A stretch of DNA of 41,583 bases from Dehalococcoidales bacterium (lineage in GTDB: Bacteria; Chloroflexota; Dehalococcoidia; Dehalococcoidales; Fen-1064): positions 1-41,583 of the forward strand of contig JADHXC010000016.1 of NCBI GenBank assembly GCA_016783135.1. The letters are read 5' to 3'. The translations under genes were made by a program, and so were the position numbers. Below the pieces are notes generated by a model. That model did not search any database. It saw nothing but the letters and a program-made list of their open reading frames with translations, and was not told the DNA's origin. Within the stretch, counting starts at the first letter, position 1. Every line of letters starts with the position of its first letter. Positions 16,807 to 24,616 of the stretch are shown one piece after another.

Positions 16807-17274
16807 GTGGGAACCGCAAACACAAAGACCGACACCCTTGACAGTGTAGCCGAGGACCTGTTCTGCATTCCCCCGCTCGTCGGCAGAAGCATCCGGCGAA
16901 AACTGCTCAGAACAGCACTCGCAGATATGCACGCGGGAATCCTGCCGCCCCACCTGGAGATAATGAAGATACTGGAAGAGGCAGGGACGTTGCATGTCGC
17001 CGAAATCAGCGACAGGTTGCAGATACCAAGGCCACAGATGACCCACCTGATAGACAGGCTGGCCGGTCTGGGCATAGTCGAGAGGCAAACGAACCCGTCA
17101 GACCGGAGAGCAATCGACATCACGTTAACCAGCGACGGTAGAAAAGTACTGCGGAAGCATGAGAGGTTAATGCGGAACGCCCTCAGGACGACTCTGTCCG
17201 GCCTCACCGGAGAGGAGCTGGAGGAGATGTCTGTCTCGCTGAGGAAGCTGAGAGACATACTCTCCAGGCTGTGA
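16807..17274 (+). CDS. MarR-family transcriptional regulator
   Basis: A 155-aa winged-helix regulator. The DNA-binding region is LHVAEISDRLQIPRPQMTHLIDRLAGLGIVERQ, with the wing NPSDRRAIDITLTSDGRK. GTG 16807 is chosen because GAGGAG (16796-16801) is 5 nt upstream; GTG 16801 is two codons earlier but overlaps that site. It precedes a two-gene ABC-2 exporter by 63 nt and has a promoter and palindrome directly upstream. It probably represses the exporter operon and is released by a ligand that the exporter removes. The ligand is unknown. Confidence 0.88.
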   Translation: MGTANTKTDTLDSVAEDLFCIPPLVGRSIRRKLLRTALADMHAGILPPHLEIMKILEEAGTLHVAEISDRLQIPRPQMTHLIDRLAGLGIVERQTNPSDRRAIDITLTSDGRKVLRKHERLMRNALRTTLSGLTGEELEEMSVSLRKLRDILSRL

Positions 17275-17337
17275 CGAAGCCTGTAACAGGTAGCCTGTTG
17301 ATGGCAGTACTTCTGAGCATGGAGGACAGATAACCGG

Positions 17338-18306
17338 ATGGATATGATAGAGATTGAGGGGCTTTCCAAGAAGTTCGGGAAGCTGGTTGCCGTGGACAAC
17401 ATCTCGTTTCAGGTGCCCCGGGGGGAGATATTCGGTTTCCTCGGCCCCAATGGCGCCGGCAAGACCACGACCATCAACATACTCTGTACACTTCTTAAGC
17501 CTACCGGCGGCAGGGCATCCGTCAACGGGTACGACGTCCTGAAGGAACGCCGGCAGGTACAGCGTTCTATCGGCCTTGTCTTCCAGGACCCGACTCTCGA
17601 TGACTACCTGACGGCGGACCAGAACCTGCGTTTCCACGCCTATGCCTATGGTGTGCCTTCGAATGTTAGAGAAAAACGTATGCAGGAACTAATGGAACTG
17701 GTTGAGTTACAGGACCGTCGCAAGAACAAGGTCAGCACCTATTCCGGCGGGATGAAGCGCCGCCTGGAAATCGCCCGTGGCCTGCTCCACCATCCCAGGG
17801 TGCTTTTTCTGGATGAGCCAACACTGGGACTGGACCCCCAGACACGACGTCGCATCTGGGAACATGTCCTGACATTGCGGCAGCAGGAGGACCTGACGAT
17901 ATTCCTTACCACGCACTACATGGACGAAGCGGAACACTGCGAACGCATCGCCATCATCGATAATGGGCGCATAGTAGCCCTGGATACCCCGGATAATCTC
18001 AAGGACTCCCTGGGGGGCGACCTGGTAACACTTGAAGCCAAGGACACTCGGGAGGCAGTAGCTGAGCTGAAGGAGAGGTATGACATCTCCCCCGAAGTCG
18101 ACAACGGATTGGTCACCTTCAGCGTTCCCCGTGGAGACACCTTCCTGCCCGAGTTTGTGCGAGGTTTCCGCAGCGGTCTACTTTCCATCAGTGTGCGGCG
18201 GCCTACACTGGATGATGTGTTCCTGAAACTGACCGGCCACGCTATTCGAGACCAGGAGGTTGGTATGATGGACCAGATGAGAATGATGATGAGGCCCCAC
18301 GGATAG
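17338..18306 (+). CDS. ABC-2 exporter ATP-binding protein, DrrA-like
   Basis: A 322-aa ATPase of a drug- or lipid-type ABC-2 exporter. Walker A is GPNGAGKTTT (36-45), the Q-loop is VFQDPTLDDYLT, the signature is YSGGMKRRLEIARG (135-148), Walker B is VLFLDEP (155-161), and the switch His is in LTTHYMDEAEHC. A C-terminal ~90-residue DUF4162-like extension follows, as in daunorubicin-type DrrA proteins. ATG is preceded by GGAGG about 10 nt upstream. The permease starts 2 nt after the stop, showing translational coupling. Confidence 0.93.
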   Translation: MDMIEIEGLSKKFGKLVAVDNISFQVPRGEIFGFLGPNGAGKTTTINILCTLLKPTGGRASVNGYDVLKERRQVQRSIGLVFQDPTLDDYLTADQNLRFHAYAYGVPSNVREKRMQELMELVELQDRRKNKVSTYSGGMKRRLEIARGLLHHPRVLFLDEPTLGLDPQTRRRIWEHVLTLRQQEDLTIFLTTHYMDEAEHCERIAIIDNGRIVALDTPDNLKDSLGGDLVTLEAKDTREAVAELKERYDISPEVDNGLVTFSVPRGDTFLPEFVRGFRSGLLSISVRRPTLDDVFLKLTGHAIRDQEVGMMDQMRMMMRPHG

Positions 18307-18308
18307 CC

Positions 18309-19115
18309 ATGGAAGAAGTATTTCGCGGAATATGGGTGATTGCCTATCGCGACCTGCTGCGTTTTGTGCAGGAGCGTACCCGGGCAATATCATCATTCGC
18401 CATGCCACTGCTATTCCTGGTGATATTCGGTGCCGGTTTCAACCGGGTCATCGGCACCATGGCTCCGGGTGTTGACTTCATCCAGTTCATCTATCCCGGC
18501 ATTATCGCTATGACCGTACTCATGGGCTCGTTGATGTCGGGGCTATCCGTCGTCTGGGACCGCGAGTTTGGCTTCCTCAGGGAGGTACTGGTGGCCCCCA
18601 TGAGCCGTGCCGGAATCGTACTGGGCAAGACAGCGGGCACGGCTGTTATCGCCCTCGGTCAGGGCTTCATCATGCTTGCTCTGGCACCCATCGTCGGCGT
18701 GCAGCTCAGCCCTATGCTGGTAGTCAAGCTGATACCCCTGCTAATCATCATATCGGTATCTCTATCCGGCCTGGGAATCCTGGTAGCCTCACGCATGCGT
18801 TCCCAGCAGGGGTTCCAGATGCTGATACAGATAATAATCATGCCCCTCGTCTTCATGTCCGGTGTGTTCTTCCCGGTGAACAATGTACCGACATGGCTTG
18901 AGGTTGCATCGAAAATCAACCCCCTGACATACGGTGTGGATGCTATTCGCCAGGTCTTTCTCGGTGTAGGTTCAGCGTCCGCAGGTGGCGGCTATGCCAT
19001 CGGTGTTACCGTTTTCGGGCACACCATGAGTGTCCTCGAGGATGCGCTGGTGGTGGCCATCCTGGGTGCCGTACTCATGACGGCAGCAATAGTGGCTTTC
19101 AGTAAGCAGGAATAG
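18309..19115 (+). CDS. ABC-2 exporter permease, DrrB-like
   Basis: A 268-aa inner-membrane permease with about six hydrophobic segments. It has the ABC-2 family pattern: FAMPLLFLVIFGAGFN near the N-terminus, then YPGIIAMTVLMGSLMSGLSVVWDREFGFLREVLVAPMSR, and MPLVFMSGVFFPVNNVPTWL with INPLTYGVDAIRQ. It forms the transporter with the ATPase whose stop is 2 nt upstream. The likely role is export of a hydrophobic compound under MarR control; the cargo is unknown. Confidence 0.92.
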   Translation: MEEVFRGIWVIAYRDLLRFVQERTRAISSFAMPLLFLVIFGAGFNRVIGTMAPGVDFIQFIYPGIIAMTVLMGSLMSGLSVVWDREFGFLREVLVAPMSRAGIVLGKTAGTAVIALGQGFIMLALAPIVGVQLSPMLVVKLIPLLIIISVSLSGLGILVASRMRSQQGFQMLIQIIIMPLVFMSGVFFPVNNVPTWLEVASKINPLTYGVDAIRQVFLGVGSASAGGGYAIGVTVFGHTMSVLEDALVVAILGAVLMTAAIVAFSKQE

Positions 19116-19159
19116 GAGGCCAGTCAGCAGTCAATAAGCCGTGAAGTCAGGAGGCCACA

Positions 19160-19852
19160 GTGCAGTCTGATACAGACAACCGAATCAATACCCTGGCCCA
19201 CTGGATGTTCGAGTCGCAGCACCTGGTGGTGTTTACCGGTGCCGGCATCAGCACCGAATCGGGCCTCCCGGACTTCCGCGGTCCCGACGGTGTCTGGACA
19301 CGGCGGGATAAAGGCCTTTCAACGGAATGGCCGGACCTCTCCACCGCCGAACCTAATCTTGCTCACATGGCCATCCTTGAGCTACAGGAGATGGGTAAAC
19401 TGAGCTTCCTCGTTTCACAGAACATAGACAACCTCCACCTGAAGTCCGGTATACGTCCGGAACTCCTCGCGGAACTGCACGGCAACGTCGCCAGGATGCG
19501 CTGCCAGCGCTGCGGCACTCAGGTAAACACGGTTGCGGGCCTGAAAAAATGCTCCTGCGGCGGGAAGCTGGTACCAAGCGTGGTCGATTTCGGTCAGTCT
19601 CTGCCGGAGAAGGATGTTGATGACTCCTTCCGCCACGCCCAGCAGTGTGACCTCCTGGTGGTTGTCGGTTCGAGTCTCGTGGTCACGCCGGCTGCCGATG
19701 TACCGGTCATCGCCTACGAAAACGGTGCCCGCCTGGTGATAATCAACCAAGGCGAAACGCCTCTAGATGACATTGCCCACCTGCGGTTCGATGAGAGGAT
19801 TGGCGATGTGTTACCGCCGGCGGTTGCACGGCTGAAGCAGTTGATGGGATAA
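19160..19852 (+). CDS. Sirtuin (SIR2 family NAD-dependent protein deacylase)
   Basis: A 230-aa sirtuin that removes acyl groups from lysine using NAD and releases nicotinamide. It has GAGISTESGLPDFRG (27-41), QNIDNLH (87-93), the catalytic His in ELHGN (H107), a zinc site of C115, C118, C131 and C133, and VVGSSLVVTPAADVP. The usual VVxFGE motif is VVDFGQ. It starts at GTG 19160 with AGGAGG 6 nt upstream. Nicotinamidase and nicotinate phosphoribosyltransferase genes follow on the same strand, so the by-product nicotinamide can be recycled to NAD. Confidence 0.94.
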   Translation: MQSDTDNRINTLAHWMFESQHLVVFTGAGISTESGLPDFRGPDGVWTRRDKGLSTEWPDLSTAEPNLAHMAILELQEMGKLSFLVSQNIDNLHLKSGIRPELLAELHGNVARMRCQRCGTQVNTVAGLKKCSCGGKLVPSVVDFGQSLPEKDVDDSFRHAQQCDLLVVVGSSLVVTPAADVPVIAYENGARLVIINQGETPLDDIAHLRFDERIGDVLPPAVARLKQLMG

Positions 19853-19971
19853 CATCCCGCGCGAAGGCAACATGCCACAAACTTACGATACTTCGGCATC
19901 CGATTTGACGGCCATCACCGAAGATGCTACCTTTGTCCGTAAGTCGACGAAAGGCACACAGGGAGTAGGTC

Positions 19972-20499
19972 ATGGCCAACGCTGTCCTGGTTATCGATAT
20001 GCTGCGTGGCTTTCTTGAAGAAGGATGTCCTCTCTACTGCGGTAACGATGCACGCCGCATCATCCCCAACATCCGGACTCTTCTGGAGCGCGAACTTGCC
20101 CAGGGCTCGAAGTGGTTCTTCCTGTGCGATCGCCATGCTCCTGACGACCCGGAGTTCCGTATGTTCCCACCTCACTGCATCGAGGGCACCAGCGAGGCGG
20201 ACATCATCCCCGAACTGGCCGGGTACCACGGTGAGGTGATACCGAAAACACGGTACAGTGCCTTTTTCAACACGCCCCTAGAAGACAGACTGGCAAAGCT
20301 TATGCCGGATAAGCTGATTGTTTGCGGGGTGTGCACCGATATCTGTGTTTGCCATACCGTAGCCGACGCCCGGAACCGTGACTACGAGGTAGAGGTCCCG
20401 GTTGACTGCGTTGCCTCATTTAACGAGGAAGCGCATCGCTTTGCCCTGGAGCACATGGGGAGAGTGCTCGGAGCAATACTGACCAATTTGAAGGAGTAA
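19972..20499 (+). CDS. pncA: Nicotinamidase (isochorismatase fold)
   Basis: A 175-aa cysteine hydrolase converting nicotinamide to nicotinate and ammonia. The catalytic triad is D9 (VIDMLRGF), K92 (PKTRYSAFF) and C125 (VCTDICV). Metal-site residues D53 and H55 (CDRHAPDD) and H68 (FPPHCIEGT) fit nicotinamidase rather than other isochorismatases. ATG follows GGGAG. A weak promoter-like pair (TTGACG at 19905, TACCTT at 19928) lies in the 119-nt gap after the sirtuin gene. The phosphoribosyltransferase starts 4 nt after its stop, so the two are coupled. Confidence 0.88.
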   Translation: MANAVLVIDMLRGFLEEGCPLYCGNDARRIIPNIRTLLERELAQGSKWFFLCDRHAPDDPEFRMFPPHCIEGTSEADIIPELAGYHGEVIPKTRYSAFFNTPLEDRLAKLMPDKLIVCGVCTDICVCHTVADARNRDYEVEVPVDCVASFNEEAHRFALEHMGRVLGAILTNLKE

Positions 20500-20503
20500 G
20501 CAG

Positions 20504-21502
20504 ATGAAAGCACCAGAGTTTAAGCCTACCGAGGCCGTCCTGTCCGGTGAAACGGCCGATGTCTACTTCACCTACACCATGGAGATTCTACGCCGCGAGG
20601 GCATCAACCCGGTAGCCACCATGGAGGTATTCCCCAGTCGGGCCGGAATACTCTGCGGCATGGAAGAGGTCAAAGCACTGCTGACCAGGGTCCTCCCCAA
20701 GAACAGAAGCGAAGTATGGGCGCTATCCGAGGGTGAGGTAATGGACCACAAGGAAGTAGTATTACGCGTCACGGCACCCTACCAGAGCTATGGCCTGTAT
20801 GAAACGGCAATTGTCGGTATCCTGGCCCACTGCAGCGGCTGGGCAACCGCCGCCAGACAGTGCGTAGACGTTGCCCGAGGAATACCTATCATCAGCTTTG
20901 GTGCCCGACACGTTCACCCTTCGGTGGCCGGGGTAATGGACTATTCGGCCATCGTGGGTGGCTGCACCGGATGCTCCAGTTCCAGCGGTGCCAATCTGGC
21001 CAGCATCCAACCGTCAGGCACCATGCCCCACGCCATGATACTGATTATGGGTGATACCGTTGAGGCAACGCTGGCCTTCGACAAATACATGCCGCCGGAA
21101 TTACCGCGCACATCCCTGGTAGATACCTTCAAGGACGAAGCTGAAGAAAGCCTGCGGGTTGCCGAGGCGCTGCGTGACCGGCTTGGAGCAGTGCGTCTTG
21201 ACACGCCCAGCGAGCGGGGTAGAGTCACCACCGACCTGGTGAAAGAGGTGAGGGTCAGGCTGGACATGGCCGGTTTCAACCATGTGGAAATCATCGTGAG
21301 CGGGGGAATTGACCCGGAGCGCATACTCTATTTCCTCGGGAGCGGGGCGCCGGTCGACGGCTTCGGTGTCGGCAGCTACATCAGTGGCGGCAGACCGATA
21401 GATTTTACCGCCGACCTCCATGAGGTAGACAGTATGCCCATCGCGAAGAGGGGAAGGACTCCGGGTGTCACGTCCAATCCCAGGCTCAAGCGCGTGCCGT
21501 GA
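20504..21502 (+). CDS. pncB: Nicotinate phosphoribosyltransferase
   Basis: A 332-aa enzyme of the type II phosphoribosyltransferase fold that makes nicotinate mononucleotide from nicotinate and PRPP, the committed step of the Preiss-Handler route. Family marks are an FGARHVHPS segment with the probable catalytic His, PSGTMPHAMIL, VRLDTPSERG, and IIVSGGIDPERI with GFGVGSYISGG near the end. It is somewhat shorter than most PncB proteins, as in some archaeal and Chloroflexota forms. The Shine-Dalgarno GAAGGAG lies in the end of the upstream gene. It forms one pathway with the preceding sirtuin and nicotinamidase. Confidence 0.9.
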   Translation: MKAPEFKPTEAVLSGETADVYFTYTMEILRREGINPVATMEVFPSRAGILCGMEEVKALLTRVLPKNRSEVWALSEGEVMDHKEVVLRVTAPYQSYGLYETAIVGILAHCSGWATAARQCVDVARGIPIISFGARHVHPSVAGVMDYSAIVGGCTGCSSSSGANLASIQPSGTMPHAMILIMGDTVEATLAFDKYMPPELPRTSLVDTFKDEAEESLRVAEALRDRLGAVRLDTPSERGRVTTDLVKEVRVRLDMAGFNHVEIIVSGGIDPERILYFLGSGAPVDGFGVGSYISGGRPIDFTADLHEVDSMPIAKRGRTPGVTSNPRLKRVP

Positions 21503-21569
21503 TTCGCTTCTCCCCACTCACCAGATTCCCCGACTGCTGTTGAAATGGGCGGAAAGTATCTCTACGCCC

Positions 21570-21746
21570 CGCCAGGAACGCTCTGTTGTCGGTTCTTATC
21601 ATAAAGTCAGCCATAAACATCTTGATGCCTACCTAGATGAGCTAGAATGGCGGTTCAACAACCGTAATAATCCGTATCTGTTTCGGGATACTCTACTGAA
21701 ACTGATTCAGGCTGAGAACCTACCCTATGGGCAACTCACTGCTTAG
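21570..21746 (+). pseudogene. IS1595-family transposase remnant (C-terminal fragment)
   Basis: The frame encodes a stretch matching the very C-terminus of ISXO2/IS1595-type DDE transposases: GSYHKVSHKHLDAYLDELEW, then RFNNRNN and LFRDTLLKLI. Only about 55 residues remain; the catalytic DDE core is gone and nothing upstream in any frame resembles it. There is no start codon or ribosome site of its own. It marks an old insertion just after pncB, next to a frameshifted unknown gene. Confidence 0.75.
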
Positions 21747-22394
21747 CGTAGAACTGTAGTTCATCACACTCGTCTACCTCCACTACAAATCTCTGCTCAC
21801 ATGATGGAACGTCCGTTGCCTGAACCAGCAAGGTGAATTCGTATCTACCACGTGCTATGAGAAGGGAGCCACGTTGGACTGCCACTTGGATTTCAGTCGG
21901 CTCTCCAGTTTCCTCATTGGTGAAGGGATAGGAGACGATTTCAACGAAGTCCGTTATCCTGTCTTTGGGATATACCACGAAAGTTGGAGACGAGTCCGCA
22001 TTCAATGGGCGCAAATCTGCTGGTATCTGCGGAACATGCGGGTCAGAGTCCACCATCATCACCTTCACTTGGGTAGTCTTGTTGCCCGACAGGCGCAGTC
22101 CCACACGATAGCGAACCCTACGCGGAATCCACTTCCCACTATCAGCCGTATAGGCTGCGTTCTCAGTCCTGTATTGGCCTTTGTCTCCACAGACCAGTGT
22201 TATCCTTGGCGTCAGCTTCATCTGTAGCCTTACGGCGGCTATCAGTAGTAGGAGAAGGAACAGTGCTATCGGATAGGCTGTGATTAGAGGCCATCGGGGT
22301 GATGGTCTGGTAGCGGCGATGGTGCAAACGCCCCTGCAAGAGCTGCGCCTGCTAGTCCTAACAGTATGGCTACCGTGACTACCAGACCGACCAT
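21736..22394 (-). pseudogene. Unknown two-TM membrane protein, split by a one-base frameshift
   Basis: Two overlapping frames read as one broken gene. ATG 22394 follows a strong GAGGAGG and opens with a membrane helix (MVGLVVTVAILLGLAG...), but stops at 22284. Another frame, without a usable start, encodes a second helix (IALFLLLLLIAAV) and a ~150-residue, probably beta-rich extracytoplasmic domain down to 21736. Adding one C to the four-C run at 22299-22296 (minus strand) joins them into one ~219-aa protein. This could be a real mutation, a phase-variable tract or a sequencing error. I recognise no family. It lies beside a transposase remnant, in line with accessory origin. A leader reading from 22493 is possible but lacks a ribosome site. 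Confidence 0.55.
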
Positions 22395-22592
22395 ACCGTA
22401 CACCTCCTCGGTACGGCGGATAGGCCGTATGGCCAGCCAAAGAACTTGCGTGCAGGCTTTGACAATATACACAATCTGCTGTTTCCAGCCCATGCCCCTA
22501 TTCTACCACTTTCATAACTCTTGGCAGCCCTATAACTCCCTCCACGTACGTCCCGGTGGCAGTATGAACCGGGGTCTATCTTCATACGTCCG

Positions 22593-22621
22593 TTGACAAA
22601 TCCTGGTCTGCTACTTACACT
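22593..22621 (+). promoter_or_regulatory. Promoter of degV-family gene
   Basis: TTGACA at 22593-22598, a 17-nt spacer and TACACT at 22616-22621, about 65 bp before the ATG at 22687. Confidence 0.6.
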
Positions 22622-22686
22622 ATCCATTATCCGGTCACAGCCGCGCCGCTCACATAGCAGACGAACCTGCGAGGGGAGGCAACTTA

Positions 22687-23517
22687 ATGACGGTCAAAAT
22701 TGTCACCGATAGTACCGCAGACATCTCACCTGAAATGGCACAGGCGCTGGGCATCCGGATTGTCCCGGTATACCTTAGCTTCGGCAGCGAGGTCTTTCGT
22801 GACGGAGTGGACATCACCAAAGATGAATTCTATCGCAGGCTGGAAACGTCATCTGTCCATCCAACCACTTCACAACCGACACCACAGGACTTCACCACGG
22901 CATACTCGGATTGCGCTGAAGAAGCTGATGACATCATATCCATCCATGTCTCCGCCAAGCTCAGCGGTACCTGCAACGCGGCCCTGCAAGGCATAAAGAT
23001 GCTGAAAGGCAAATGCCAGGTCGAAGTCATTGACTCGCAGGTCGCTTCCGTTGCCCTGGCCCTGGTGGTCATGACGGCTGCCAGATTGGCCAGAGCGGGA
23101 GAGAGCCTGTCAGATGTTCTCGACGAGACACATAAAGCCATCGGTCAGGTACAAGCACTCGGCGTTTTTGACACCATGAAATACCTGGCTCGCGGCGGGA
23201 GGGTCAGCAAGGCAACGACTTCGGTGGCCCGAATACTGAGCATAAAGCCCCTGCTCACCTTCAGAGATGGAGAAATCGTTCGGGCAAGCCTGGTGCGGAC
23301 GTACTCCAGGGGCATATCAAGGCTGTATGAGTTTGCCAGCAGTAAACCGTCCATTCAAGCACTGGCCATTGCCTACAGCACCGTGCCGTCCCATGCCAAC
23401 CAGCTCAAGAAGCAGCTACTGGCCGTCTTCCCCGACGTGGACATCCATGTCGCCCAGTTGGGCGCTGCCCTTGGAGTCCATGGTGGCCCCGGAGTCTTGC
23501 TGGTGGCTCTCCGGTGA
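22687..23517 (+). CDS. DegV family protein (fatty-acid binding)
   Basis: A 276-aa two-domain DegV protein. It starts VKIVTDSTADISPEMA and keeps the lipid head-group contacts TSQPTPQDF and HVSAKLSGTCNAA, then VIDSQVAS, YLARGGRVSKA and KPLLTFRDGEI. It ends with GAALGVHGGPGVLLVAL. DegV (FakB-type) proteins hold fatty acids for phosphorylation by FakA; no fakA (DAK domain) gene lies nearby. ATG follows GAGGGGAGG. It is monocistronic by context, with its own promoter and a convergent neighbour downstream. Confidence 0.92.
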   Translation: MTVKIVTDSTADISPEMAQALGIRIVPVYLSFGSEVFRDGVDITKDEFYRRLETSSVHPTTSQPTPQDFTTAYSDCAEEADDIISIHVSAKLSGTCNAALQGIKMLKGKCQVEVIDSQVASVALALVVMTAARLARAGESLSDVLDETHKAIGQVQALGVFDTMKYLARGGRVSKATTSVARILSIKPLLTFRDGEIVRASLVRTYSRGISRLYEFASSKPSIQALAIAYSTVPSHANQLKKQLLAVFPDVDIHVAQLGAALGVHGGPGVLLVALR

Positions 23518-23577
23518 AAAGAATGATAGCCGGGAGGGCTGTGGATTTCATCAAGACCGAACGTAATCAAGGCCGGG

Positions 23578-23601
23578 GGCATCCGGAATGACCAGGATGC
23601 C
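23578..23601. terminator. Hairpin between convergent degV and esterase genes
   Basis: GGCATCC and GGATGCC pair as a 7-bp perfect stem around a 10-nt loop in the 130-nt convergent gap. There is no T-run, so termination is only suggested. Confidence 0.35.
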
Positions 23602-23648
23602 GTGAAGATATATCCCAACACCGGCCAGTAACGTGAAAAAGGTGAAAC

Positions 23649-24554
23649 TCAGGAAGCCTTCAGAATCTTCCTGGCCTGTTCCTTCCACTGCACAATCATC
23701 TTCTCCAGGTTCTCTACATCCGGGTCAGGCGGCGGGGGACTGCTAAGAGTGCCCAGGAACTCAAGCGCCTCCTGAATACGCGGCCCCAGTGAGCGCCCCA
23801 CGTGGTTTGCCCCCCGCACCAGGTGGTATTCATGCGGTATGCCACGGTCCCTGAGAATTCGATGCAGGAACTCGGTGCCTCTGTCCAAGCCGAAGGCGTC
23901 CTCGTCGCCACATTCGAGATAAATCCCCATTTTCAAAGACAGAATCCTCTCGATATCCTTGACCACGATGTTGGCCGGGTTATTCTGTGCCCAGTATTCC
24001 TCATCGACCGGCCTGCCGTAGATGGCCCGAAATATCCCCTCCGAACGCCAGAACCTGTCTTCAAACTCAATATCCCTGAAGGCCAGTGCAGGCTCTATAC
24101 CCGGCTCCAGTGCCGCCAGACCGGCAAAGATATCCGGGTATTTCAGCCCCATGCGAAGCGCACCCATGCCACCCATGGAAATGCCGGCAACAAACAGACC
24201 GTCACGTTCCTGCCGTACGCGATAGTTCTCCCGAATATGAGCAAGGAACGGCCCAACCAGGAGCGACTCCCACTTCTGGGAACCGTCCCGGTAGTCCATA
24301 TAGAACGAGCGGCCGGCACTGGGCGTAACAACTACCAGCCTGGGCAACCGTCCGTCATTCCATGCCCTCTCGAAAAGAGGCTTCGTCCCGCCCAAAAAGG
24401 TCTTACTGTCGCCACCACCACCGTGCAGGAAGTAGAGCAGTGGCAGGCGTTCTTCCTCTTCTTGATAGCCATCAGGAAGAAGGACTGCGTACGCCATCGG
24501 GCCAGGGACAAGGTCACTGGTGTACTCGGCTTCAATGAATGTGCTATCTGCCAT
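23649..24554 (-). CDS. Esterase, alpha/beta hydrolase (esterase D/feruloyl esterase-like)
   Basis: A 301-aa alpha/beta hydrolase. The oxyanion region is LLYFLHGGGGD, the nucleophile elbow is GISMGGMGALR, the probable acid Asp is in CGDEDAFGLDRG, and the His is in VRGANHVG. The layout (PDGYQEEEERLPLLYFLHG) matches putative esterases of the S-formylglutathione hydrolase/feruloyl esterase group. No signal peptide is seen, so it is cytoplasmic. ATG follows GGAGG. The MFS gene lies upstream on the same strand, 62 nt away, and may be cotranscribed. The substrate is unknown. Confidence 0.88.
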   Translation of the reverse strand: MADSTFIEAEYTSDLVPGPMAYAVLLPDGYQEEEERLPLLYFLHGGGGDSKTFLGGTKPLFERAWNDGRLPRLVVVTPSAGRSFYMDYRDGSQKWESLLVGPFLAHIRENYRVRQERDGLFVAGISMGGMGALRMGLKYPDIFAGLAALEPGIEPALAFRDIEFEDRFWRSEGIFRAIYGRPVDEEYWAQNNPANIVVKDIERILSLKMGIYLECGDEDAFGLDRGTEFLHRILRDRGIPHEYHLVRGANHVGRSLGPRIQEALEFLGTLSSPPPPDPDVENLEKMIVQWKEQARKILKAS

Positions 24555-24616
24555 AATTTCCTCCGTATATAGTTAATAAGTATGTGTGTCGGGCATGACT
24601 GCGTACCCCAAGCATC

